Below, in pieces: positions 1 through 5,795 of a stretch of 6,930 bases of DNA. The DNA lies in contig JANQQO010000231.1 of assembly GCA_028289305.1 (NCBI GenBank), positions 1 through 6,930 of the forward strand. The letters are read 5' to 3'. The position numbers and the translations under genes were made by a program. Position 1 is the first letter of the stretch; the number at the start of each line of letters is the position of its first letter. The DNA comes from Rickettsiales bacterium. GTDB taxonomy: Bacteria; Pseudomonadota; Alphaproteobacteria; Rickettsiales; JANQQO01. The notes beneath the pieces are model-generated. The model saw only the letters and a program-made list of their open reading frames with translations. It searched no databases and was not told the DNA's origin.

Positions 1-519
1 GAGCACATAATGCTTAAAAAAGCAGGGTATGCAGCTGCTACAGCGGCAGCGCGCGCGCCAATACGTATTCAGCCGGAAGTGTTGCAGCCACTGGTGATAT
101 TGGAGGCGCGTGAACCAGCCGTGTGGAACCCAGAACAGGCGCTCACATGGCTACAAGCAGGCGATGCTAAAGATGCGGATTCACCTATGGCAAAGGCACA
201 GCTGGCGAATCAGCTGTTCACTATCATGGAAGGGCTCGGGCATGACATACCGGAACAGGCCTGGGCAGCGCTTTCTCGCATTCCTACTACAGCGCCGGCG
301 CACGCGCCCCACTCTGCTGCGCCCGCATTGCTCTGGCGTTTAGAAGAGGCGGCGATTGGCGAGCGCGTGGGTGAAGTGGTGTTACTCAGCTTGGTATTGC
401 TCGAATCACCACCAGATGTTCTAGCACTTAGCCGCATTCTGCGCGCATTGCGCCAGGTGGGGCTGGAGAGGGATGCTGAAGCGATTGCACTGGATATGCT
501 GCATGTGGAGCTGCCATGA
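1..519 (+). CDS. Unrecognised Ala/Leu-rich protein, 3' part of a gene cut by the window edge
   Basis: I do not recognise this protein family. The reading frame is open from base 1. The first ATG, at base 10, has no purine-rich ribosome site in the nine bases before it, so the visible part is more likely the C-terminal ~172 residues of a longer protein than a complete 169-residue one. The sequence is rich in Ala and Leu and looks alpha-helical. A low-complexity Ala/Pro stretch lies about halfway, and the last ~60 residues are regular amphipathic helices with an L-S-R-I-L-R-A-L-R-Q-V-G-L-E segment. No catalytic motif, signal peptide or membrane segment is visible in this part. The stop codon overlaps the xerD start in ATGA (516-519), so the two are almost certainly co-transcribed and translationally coupled. 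That it is a helical scaffold or secreted protein is only a guess. Coding status is well supported by the coupling; function is unknown. Confidence 0.75.
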   Translation, partial: EHIMLKKAGYAAATAAARAPIRIQPEVLQPLVILEAREPAVWNPEQALTWLQAGDAKDADSPMAKAQLANQLFTIMEGLGHDIPEQAWAALSRIPTTAPAHAPHSAAPALLWRLEEAAIGERVGEVVLLSLVLLESPPDVLALSRILRALRQVGLERDAEAIALDMLHVELP

Positions 520-1448
520 ATGCCGATGTGGAGCGGTTCTTAGAGATGATGAGCGCAGAGCGCGGCGCAGCGAAGAATACGCTACAGGCCTATCAGCGGG
601 ATTTAGAGGATTTTGCTGATTTTGCCCAGAAAAAAGCGGGTGGCAAAGCACTAAGCGCGCTGGATACTAAAGAATTGCGGAAATATTTGCAGCATTTGCA
701 TAGCCACGGCATCAGCGCCAGTAGCAGCGCCCGCAAACTCTCCGCCTTACGGCAGTTCTATCAGTTTTTATACAGTGAAGGACTGTGTGCGAGCGATCCG
801 ACCGCGGGGCTCGATAGCCCAAAACAAGCGCGGCATTTGCCAAAACATTTGCAGGAGGATGAGGTAGAGCATCTGCTGAGTACAGCTGCTGAGGATAGCT
901 CTGCTGAAGGCGTGCGGCTGCATGCGCTGCTGGAGATTCTCTATGCCTCGGGCTTACGGGTATCGGAACTCGTGGCGCTAAAACTCTCGCATTTACAACG
1001 AGAGCCCGATGGCAGCTTAAAACCGTTTATGCTGGTGACAGGAAAGGGCAACAAAGAGCGGCTCGTGCCGCTCAATGATTCGGCATTGGCAGCAATCCAG
1101 CGCTATATGGCGCTGCGGGATGGTTTTGTGAAGAAAGGAGTACATTCGCCGTGGCTCTTCCCTTCCGGCAGCAAAAGCCAGCATCTGACGCGGCAACGCC
1201 TGGGGCAATTATTAAAGCAGCTTGCGATAACGGCGGGTATTGCGCCGGAACGGGTATCACCGCATGTGTTGCGGCATTCTTTTGCAAGCCATTTGCTGAA
1301 AAACGGCGCAGATTTACGCGTGCTACAAGAATTATTAGGGCATTCAGATATTTCGACAACGCAGATTTATACGCATATTGCCAATACGCATCTGCAGCAA
1401 CTGGTAGAAACCGCACATCCACTAGCCAAGAAGGGATATAGAGCATGA
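516..1448 (+). CDS. xerD: Tyrosine recombinase XerD
   Basis: Site-specific recombinase of 310 residues, close to the usual ~300. With XerC it acts at the dif site, under FtsK control, to resolve chromosome dimers before division. The N-terminal SAM-like core-binding domain spans about residues 1-100, and the catalytic domain about 110-300. The full catalytic set is visible: R148 (S-G-L-R-V-S-E-L), K177 (G-K-G-N-K-E-R), H250 and R253 (H-V-L-R-H), H276 (L-G-H-S-D) and nucleophile Y285 (T-Q-I-Y-T-H). XerD is preferred over XerC because the C-terminal part (L-T-R-Q, S-P-H-V-L-R-H, G-A-D-L-R-V, G-H-S-D-I-S-T-T-Q) closely follows E. coli XerD as I remember it. The start is the ATG at 516, with GGAG at 507-510 five bases upstream, overlapping the previous stop. 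Its stop overlaps the next start. No dif-like site was recognised in the window. The family call is very secure; XerD rather than XerC is likely but not proven. Confidence 0.93.
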   Translation: MNADVERFLEMMSAERGAAKNTLQAYQRDLEDFADFAQKKAGGKALSALDTKELRKYLQHLHSHGISASSSARKLSALRQFYQFLYSEGLCASDPTAGLDSPKQARHLPKHLQEDEVEHLLSTAAEDSSAEGVRLHALLEILYASGLRVSELVALKLSHLQREPDGSLKPFMLVTGKGNKERLVPLNDSALAAIQRYMALRDGFVKKGVHSPWLFPSGSKSQHLTRQRLGQLLKQLAITAGIAPERVSPHVLRHSFASHLLKNGADLRVLQELLGHSDISTTQIYTHIANTHLQQLVETAHPLAKKGYRA

Positions 1449-2104
1449 CCGCATCCACGCCACTTTCCGGACCTGAACTACCGCCTGCTTCGGGAGAAAG
1501 CGCCAAGCATTTGGTGATTTTTTTGCATGGGTTCGGGGCTGACGGGCATGACTTGATCAGTATTGGTGCGGAATTAGCGCATCAATTTCCTGATACACAT
1601 TTTGCGGCACCCAACGCGCCTTTTCCCTGTGATATGGGACCCTTTGGCTATCAATGGTTTAGTTTGCAAGATCGTTCGCCGGAAGCGTTGACGGAAGGCG
1701 CGGTTATGGCAGCACCCACACTGGATGCGTATATTGATCAAAAGCGTGACCAGCTAGGGTTAGGGGATAGCGATATCGCGCTTTTTGGTTTTTCACAAGG
1801 CACTATGATGGCGCTTTTTGTGGCCCTGCAACGCAAACAGACATGTGCAGGGATTTTGGGGTATTCTGGAACCTTGGTGGGAGAAAAAATACTGGAAGAT
1901 CAGACCATTAGCACCCCTCCGGTGTGTCTTGTTCATGGTAATATGGATGATGTGGTGCCCTTCACGGCAATGGAAGATGCAGAAAACCTGCTCACATCGT
2001 ATAGAGTACCGGTAAAAACCCATGCCAGACCTGGATTAGGGCATGGAATTGATGCAGAAGGGCTGCGAATTGGGGCGGATTTTTTGGCTTCTATATTGAA
2101 ATAA
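1445..2104 (+). CDS. Alpha/beta-hydrolase, carboxylesterase/phospholipase family
   Basis: Cytoplasmic serine hydrolase of 219 residues, the normal length for the single-domain carboxylesterase/phospholipase group (Abhydrolase_2). Characterised members hydrolyse short acyl esters, lysophospholipids or acyl-thioesters on proteins; the substrate here cannot be read from sequence. The oxyanion-hole motif is L-H-G-F-G-A-D-G at about 27-34. The nucleophile elbow is G-F-S-Q-G at 115-119 with S117. The acid is most likely D168 in H-G-N-M-D-D-V-V-P, and the histidine is H200 in G-L-G-H-G. The family's N-A-P and G-x-x-W-F/Y region is seen as A-P-N-A-P and G-Y-Q-W-F. No signal peptide is seen. The start is ATG 1445, overlapping the xerD stop by four bases, with AAGGGA at 1431-1436. 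Coupling to xerD suggests shared expression, not shared function. No clear terminator hairpin follows it. Confidence 0.9.
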   Translation: MTASTPLSGPELPPASGESAKHLVIFLHGFGADGHDLISIGAELAHQFPDTHFAAPNAPFPCDMGPFGYQWFSLQDRSPEALTEGAVMAAPTLDAYIDQKRDQLGLGDSDIALFGFSQGTMMALFVALQRKQTCAGILGYSGTLVGEKILEDQTISTPPVCLVHGNMDDVVPFTAMEDAENLLTSYRVPVKTHARPGLGHGIDAEGLRIGADFLASILK

Positions 2105-2147
2105 GACCGTTTCTCGCGACTTTCCTTATGATTTTCCTCCCTTTTCG

Positions 2148-2156
2148 TGGTATACT
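2148..2156 (+). promoter_or_regulatory. Probable extended -10 promoter for usg
   Basis: TGG directly followed by TATACT (2151-2156) forms an extended -10 element (TGn plus a five-of-six -10 match). No good -35 is seen 16-18 bases upstream, where the sequence is a pyrimidine-rich run, which fits promoters that rely on the TG extension. Transcription would start near 2163, giving a leader of about 29 bases containing the usg ribosome site. It lies in the short gap after the esterase gene, so usg may be expressed both from here and by read-through. This is inferred from sequence only. Confidence 0.5.
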
Positions 2157-2177
2157 GGGGATGTGTGTTCACCAGGT

Positions 2178-2183
2178 AGGAGG
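2178..2183 (+). promoter_or_regulatory. Strong Shine-Dalgarno that fixes the usg start
   Basis: AGGAGG sits eight bases before the ATG at 2192 but only two bases before the in-frame GTG at 2186. The spacing therefore selects the ATG and removes two residues from the longest reading frame. It is the best ribosome site in the window. Confidence 0.8.
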
Positions 2184-2191
2184 ACGTGGTT

Positions 2192-2455
2192 ATGGCATCT
2201 TTTGAAAAAATGTTACAGGATTATCGGCTGACAACGGCGGATATTCTGTATCACCTCCCTGATCATCCAAGCTTGTTGCAGCATTATATCTGGCAAGAAT
2301 TGGATATTGCACCCGAATTTCCGGTGCTGAATAAATTTCTGCATTTCTGGGAGCGCCAGCTGGACGGGAAATTGCACTCGGTGACCGTAGCCAGCTGCGA
2401 GCTCATTAAACCTTCTGACATTCAATTTGCCGACGGTGAGTTTCGCCTGCATTAA
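2192..2455 (+). CDS. usg: Usg family protein
   Basis: Small protein of 87 residues from the ATG at 2192; the GTG at 2186 is too close to the AGGAGG at 2178-2183 to be used. It matches the Usg family, first named from a gene upstream of a trp gene cluster and typical of Alphaproteobacteria; no biochemical function is established that I know of. The diagnostic pattern is clear: D-Y-R-L-T-T-A-D-I-L-Y-H-L-P-D-H-P near residues 10-26, an aromatic I-W-Q-E-L-D-I-A-P segment near 34-42, F-W-E-R-Q-L-D-G-K-L-H-S-V near 52-64, and a late E-L-I-K-P-S-D. The length is complete for the family. No membrane segment or signal peptide is present, so it is probably cytoplasmic. No trp genes are visible nearby, so the context gives no support for a role in tryptophan synthesis. 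It appears to have its own promoter. Confidence 0.9.
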   Translation: MASFEKMLQDYRLTTADILYHLPDHPSLLQHYIWQELDIAPEFPVLNKFLHFWERQLDGKLHSVTVASCELIKPSDIQFADGEFRLH

Positions 2456-2477
2456 TGGGCAACATCACGGCTAGCGC

Positions 2478-2506
2478 TTGCTTTTAGCGCCATCCTCGCT
2501 TATGGT
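2478..2506 (+). promoter_or_regulatory. Weak candidate promoter for the glycosyltransferase-ygfZ pair
   Basis: TTGCTT (2478-2483) and TATGGT (2501-2506) are spaced by 17 bases. Each matches the sigma70 consensus only partly (three and four of six). Transcription would begin near 2513, leaving a very short leader before the ATG at 2540. The -10 overlaps the right arm of a small hairpin (2487-2508), so the same bases could instead be part of a weak usg terminator. Low confidence. Confidence 0.25.
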
Positions 2507-2539
2507 GCGCCTCTTTGTTGAACCGTGAATTCTGGCACT

Positions 2540-3583
2540 ATGCGCGTTGTGAATACCATGTTTGGCTGCGGGTTAGGCGGCATTGAGCAGGCATTTATCG
2601 ATTATACCGAAGCGCTGCTGCTAGAACGCAACCATGTGACCGCCATCACGCAACCACAGGCACAGATTTTAGGCACGTTGGAGGGGTTGCGGAACAACCC
2701 GTTGCTGCGTATTGAACGCGTGCGCAATATGTGGGTGTGGGATTTGCTGGCAGTGCATCGCTTACGGCAGATAATGAAGGAGGCAGAACCTGATGTGGTA
2801 GTGACGCATGGTGGGCGAGCGGCCTCACTGATGCAGAAGGCCGCGGCGCATCTCTGCCCAGTGATTGGGGTGGCGCATAATTACAGTACTAAGCGTTTAC
2901 TCAATCTGGATGCGGTGTTTGCGATCACTGAGGATATTGCAGCGCATGTAACGCAGCAGGGATTTCCCGAATCACGCATTCACGTGGTGCCGAATATGAT
3001 TGCGATGCCAGAAACACTGCCAGCGCCGCGGACCGCCTATCGCGATCCACCGGTGATTGGTACGATGGGACGCGCGGTAAAGAAAAAGGGATTTGATGTG
3101 TTTATCCGCGCGCTTGGCGCACTGCACGAAAAAGGCGTAGCGTTTCATGCGGTAATTGGCGGTGAGGGTGAAGAGTTAAAAGCGCTAGAGGCGCTGTGTA
3201 CGACATTAGGCATTTCTGACCACGTACATTTTCCAGGCTGGGTGAAGAATAAGGCGACGTTTTTCGACATGATCGATATTTTCTGTTTGCCGTCACTGCA
3301 CGAACCTTTTGGCATTGTTTTATTGGAAGCATTCTTACATGGCGTGCCCGTGGTTACGTCTGATAGCGAAGGCCCACGCGAGATTGCCACGCATGGGAAA
3401 AACGCGCTGGTAACCGCAAAAGGCGATGTGGATGCGCTGGCAAAACAGCTGCGACTGCTGATGCACGACCCAGCGCTGGGGCAAAAACTTAGCACAGCTG
3501 GGGTTGATACCGTAAAAGAGCGTTACGATATACAAATAGTGGCTGGAAAATTACATACATGCATCGAACAGGTGGTGAAATGA
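2540..3583 (+). CDS. Glycosyltransferase family 4 (GT-B fold)
   Basis: Retaining GT4-type sugar transferase, 347 residues from the ATG at 2540. An in-frame GTG at 2525 would add five residues. Neither start has a clear ribosome site, but M-R-V-V-N-T-M-F-G is the expected first beta strand of the family, so ATG 2540 is preferred. The glycine loop G-C-G-L-G-G-I-E lies at about 9-16. The C-terminal nucleotide-sugar domain begins near 172 (V-I-G-T-M-G-R) and includes G-G-E-G-E-E-L and H-F-P-G-W-V. It carries the E-x7-E signature: E255 in H-E-P-F-G and E263 in L-L-E-A-F, followed by G-V-P-V-V. No signal peptide or membrane helix is seen; such enzymes act at the inner face of the membrane, often in surface-polysaccharide or glycolipid synthesis. 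The donor and acceptor cannot be predicted. No other polysaccharide genes are nearby. It is coupled to the ygfZ-like gene by ATGA. Confidence 0.9.
   Translation: MRVVNTMFGCGLGGIEQAFIDYTEALLLERNHVTAITQPQAQILGTLEGLRNNPLLRIERVRNMWVWDLLAVHRLRQIMKEAEPDVVVTHGGRAASLMQKAAAHLCPVIGVAHNYSTKRLLNLDAVFAITEDIAAHVTQQGFPESRIHVVPNMIAMPETLPAPRTAYRDPPVIGTMGRAVKKKGFDVFIRALGALHEKGVAFHAVIGGEGEELKALEALCTTLGISDHVHFPGWVKNKATFFDMIDIFCLPSLHEPFGIVLLEAFLHGVPVVTSDSEGPREIATHGKNALVTAKGDVDALAKQLRLLMHDPALGQKLSTAGVDTVKERYDIQIVAGKLHTCIEQVVK
3570..3576 (+). promoter_or_regulatory. Shine-Dalgarno that fixes the ygfZ-like start
   Basis: AGGTGGT lies a few bases before the ATG at 3580 and downstream of the in-frame ATG at 3559. Together with the ATGA overlap at 3580-3583, it indicates that translation starts at 3580, coupled to termination of the glycosyltransferase. 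Confidence 0.65.
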
Positions 3584-4458
3584 GCACAGACCAGGTCTAT
3601 ATTCCCTTAGAAGACAGAGGCTTATTAGCCATCTCTGGTGCAGATGCCCGCACGTTTTTGCAAGGTATTATCACCAATGATGTGAAAAAACTACGGCCAG
3701 ATCAGTCGATCTATGCATGCCTGTTAACGCCGCAAGGCAAGTTTCTTTTTGATTTCTTTCTCTGTGAAATGGACGGGAAAGTGTTTCTGGATATGGATAA
3801 GGAGCGCTTACCCGCTCTGGTGCAGCGACTTACTATGTATAAATTACGCTCTGATGTCACGATTACGGATGTATCCGAAGAATATGCAGTGAGCGCATTA
3901 TTGGGAGAAAAAGTGTTTGCTGAAGCAGATTTAGACCGCACACCCGGGCGCACCAAAGTATTTTGCAAAGGCATTGCGTATATTGATCCACGGGATCCAG
4001 CCCTATTTGCACGGAGCATTATTGAACGCAATAATCACTTCCAAGCATTTGAAGCAAAGGAATTTTTTCTAGGTGATGAAGAGGTGTATACGCGCCTGCG
4101 TATCCAGCACTGCGTACCGGATGGAACGCAGGATCTGATACCAGAGAAATCTTTCCCCTTACATTTTGGCCTGGATGCGCTGCATGCGATTGATTACGAT
4201 AAAGGCTGCTATGTGGGGCAGGAAGTGACTGCGCGCACAACGCATCGTGGTGTAGTGCGGAAAACACCGGTGACTGTGCACGGTGACGGAGATTTGCCTG
4301 AAATAGGAACGCCGATTACGGCAGAAGAAAAAACCGTAGGCGAACTGCGTTCACGCAGTGGAGACATTGGTATTGCGCTGATAGAAACCGCAGCGCTAGA
4401 CGAAAAGCTACGCGCTGGTGACGTGGCGCTGCAGGTGACTATGCAGCGGAAGAAATAA
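3580..4458 (+). CDS. ygfZ: YgfZ/GcvT-fold folate-binding protein (Fe-S cluster maintenance)
   Basis: Member of the YgfZ/CAF17 (IBA57-like) family, 292 residues from ATG 3580. The ATG at 3559 would add seven residues but lies inside the preceding gene and before the ribosome site, so it is rejected. The hallmark K-G-C-Y-V-G-Q-E is present at 208-215, with the conserved cysteine at 210, followed by V-T-A-R-T-T-H-R-G-V-V-R-K. The N-terminal part has the family's S-G-A-D-A-R-T-F-L-Q-G-I-I-T-N-D-V and L-L-T-P-Q-G-K segments. In E. coli, YgfZ supports the activity of Fe-S enzymes such as MiaB and binds tetrahydrofolate; this is family knowledge. It differs from true GcvT, the glycine-cleavage aminomethyltransferase, by the cysteine motif and shorter length, and no gcvH or gcvP is nearby. 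Its last 20 bases overlap the 3' end of obg on the other strand. Confidence 0.92.
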   Translation: MSTDQVYIPLEDRGLLAISGADARTFLQGIITNDVKKLRPDQSIYACLLTPQGKFLFDFFLCEMDGKVFLDMDKERLPALVQRLTMYKLRSDVTITDVSEEYAVSALLGEKVFAEADLDRTPGRTKVFCKGIAYIDPRDPALFARSIIERNNHFQAFEAKEFFLGDEEVYTRLRIQHCVPDGTQDLIPEKSFPLHFGLDALHAIDYDKGCYVGQEVTARTTHRGVVRKTPVTVHGDGDLPEIGTPITAEEKTVGELRSRSGDIGIALIETAALDEKLRAGDVALQVTMQRKK

Positions 4459-5473
4459 TATCTTCTTCAATATCAGAGTGATATTTATCTTCTTTAATGT
4501 GAAGATTTAATTCTTTCAAGAGCGGAGTCAGGCCTGATCCTGTTGCTGCAGAAATACATGCCACTGTTTTTCCAGTCATTTTTTCAAGCTGTGCCCTTTT
4601 CTCCTGCACCACAGAGAAATCCAATGCATCGCATTTATTTAAGGCTATAACCTCTTGTTTATTATAAAGTTCATCGCGATAGTTTAATAACTCTTCCCGG
4701 ATCAATGTATAGTTTTTTATGACATCATCTGCAGTCGCATCAACCAAGTGCAACAACACCCGGCACCGCTCAATATGCTTTAAGAACCGATGGCCAAGTC
4801 CGTGCCCCTCACTCGCACCCTCGATGAGCCCTGGAATATCGGCCACAACAAACTCTTCGCCGTCACTATAGGCTACACCAAGCTGCGGCTTTAGCGTGGT
4901 GAACGGATAATCCGCAATTTTTGGCTTTGCGCGGCTCACACGGCTGAGTAGCGTAGATTTCCCGGCATTAGGAAGCCCCACCAACCCTACATCAGAGAGC
5001 AATTTTAGCTTGAGCCAAATCCATTTTTCTTCACCCGCCCAACCCAGCGTAGCGCGGCGCGGCGCCTGATTGACCGAGGTTTTAAAGTGGTGATTACCAT
5101 GCCCCCCTGCCCCACCTTTAGCGATGAGCACGCGTTCGCCAGGTTCGGTGATATCAGCAAGCAGCGTTTCGCCATCTTCCCAAAACACCTGCGTACCTAC
5201 CGGCACGTGTATTGCGAGGTTTTCTGCGGAAGACCCGGTACGACGCTTACCCATGCCATACTGGCCGTTTTTTGCACGAAAATGTTGCTGGTAGCGAAAA
5301 TCGATCAGCGTATTCAGCCCGGCAACGCCTTCAATATAGACATGACCACCACGGCCGCCATCGCCGCCATCAGGGCCACCTTTAGGCACATTAGCTTCAT
5401 GGCGAAAGCTGACACAGCCACGGCCGCCATCGCCACTTTTTATATAGATTTTTGCTTCATCAATGAATTGCAT
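4439..5473 (-). CDS. obg: Obg/CgtA GTPase, large ribosomal subunit assembly
   Basis: Essential GTP-binding protein of 344 residues that helps mature the 50S subunit and is linked to stress and growth control. The glycine-rich Obg domain occupies about residues 1-158 (G-D-G-G-R-G, G-G-P-D-G-G-D-G-G-R-G-G, G-G-A-G-G-H-G-N). The GTPase domain has every motif: G1 G-L-P-N-A-G-K-S-T at 166-174, G2 threonines in F-T-T-L near 192, G3 D-I-P-G at 212-215, G4 N-K-C-D at 279-282 and G5 S-A-A-T-G at 308-312. The tail after about 330 is short and acidic, without a TGS-like extra domain, as in the alphaproteobacterial and E. coli type. The ATG start is preceded by a GGGGGG run (5479-5484 on this strand) five bases away. 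It lies 55 bases after rpmA in the usual rplU-rpmA-obg order. proB, a frequent downstream neighbour, is absent; obg instead converges on ygfZ. Confidence 0.97.
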   Translation of the reverse strand: MQFIDEAKIYIKSGDGGRGCVSFRHEANVPKGGPDGGDGGRGGHVYIEGVAGLNTLIDFRYQQHFRAKNGQYGMGKRRTGSSAENLAIHVPVGTQVFWEDGETLLADITEPGERVLIAKGGAGGHGNHHFKTSVNQAPRRATLGWAGEEKWIWLKLKLLSDVGLVGLPNAGKSTLLSRVSRAKPKIADYPFTTLKPQLGVAYSDGEEFVVADIPGLIEGASEGHGLGHRFLKHIERCRVLLHLVDATADDVIKNYTLIREELLNYRDELYNKQEVIALNKCDALDFSVVQEKRAQLEKMTGKTVACISAATGSGLTPLLKELNLHIKEDKYHSDIEEDIISSAA

Positions 5474-5528
5474 GATTTCCCCCCGGAAATGTACTAGGCA
5501 AGCGCTTTATAGCACGGTGATGGCAGGT

Positions 5529-5783
5529 TTAGGCGGATACGACCGACACATAGGTGCGGTCTTTCGCTTTCTTTTCGAATTTCACATTACCACCCACGGT
5601 TGCGAAGATGGTGTGGTCTTTACCAATACCAACATTCTCGCCAGGGTAGTATTTTGTGCCACGCTGACGCACGATGATATTGCCAGGAATCACCAACTCA
5701 CCGCCAAATTTCTTCACACCGAGCCGACGACCCGCCGAATCGCGTCCATTCCGTGAACTACCACCTGCTTTTTTATGTGCCAT
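5529..5783 (-). CDS. rpmA: 50S ribosomal protein bL27
   Basis: Complete 84-residue bL27, the usual length. The N-terminus M-A-H-K-K-A-G-G-S-S-R-N-G-R-D-S is the classic mature sequence that reaches toward the peptidyl-transferase centre, without the cleaved leader found in Firmicutes. The conserved G-G-x-L-V/I-x-P-G-N-I-I-V-R-Q-R-G-T block follows, then P-G-x-N-V-G-I-G-K-D-H-T-I-F-A. It starts 12 bases after the rplU stop, with an AAGGA ribosome site overlapping that stop, so the two are co-transcribed and probably coupled. obg follows after 55 bases. Confidence 0.98.
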   Translation of the reverse strand: MAHKKAGGSSRNGRDSAGRRLGVKKFGGELVIPGNIIVRQRGTKYYPGENVGIGKDHTIFATVGGNVKFEKKAKDRTYVSVVSA

Positions 5784-5795
5784 GGAGTGCTATCC

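Noticed and set aside
1072..1506. Minus-strand open frame of 144 codons
   Set aside because: It lies opposite xerD and the esterase start, has no ribosome site or family motif, and both plus-strand genes are intact there.
2105..2185. Searched for a dif-like XerCD site or attachment site near xerD
   Set aside because: No pair of inverted 11-base arms around a 6-base centre resembling dif was seen here or elsewhere in the window by eye.
2487..2508. Small hairpin after usg (7-bp stem with one G-U pair, 8-base loop)
   Set aside because: It is followed by a mixed C/T/G stretch rather than a proper T tract, and it overlaps a candidate promoter; not strong enough for a terminator call.
3580..4458. 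Possible glycine cleavage T protein (GcvT)
   Set aside because: The K-G-C-Y-x-G-Q-E cysteine motif, the shorter length and the absence of gcvH or gcvP favour YgfZ.
4469..4485. Hairpin after ygfZ, 7-bp stem with a GAG loop, followed by a T-rich stretch
   Set aside because: The stem is almost all A-T, the following Ts are interrupted, and the bases are the obg coding sequence, so it is too weak to call a terminator.
5087..5497. Plus-strand open frame of 136 codons opposite obg
   Set aside because: It is antisense to the conserved Gly-rich Obg domain and shows no recognisable protein features.
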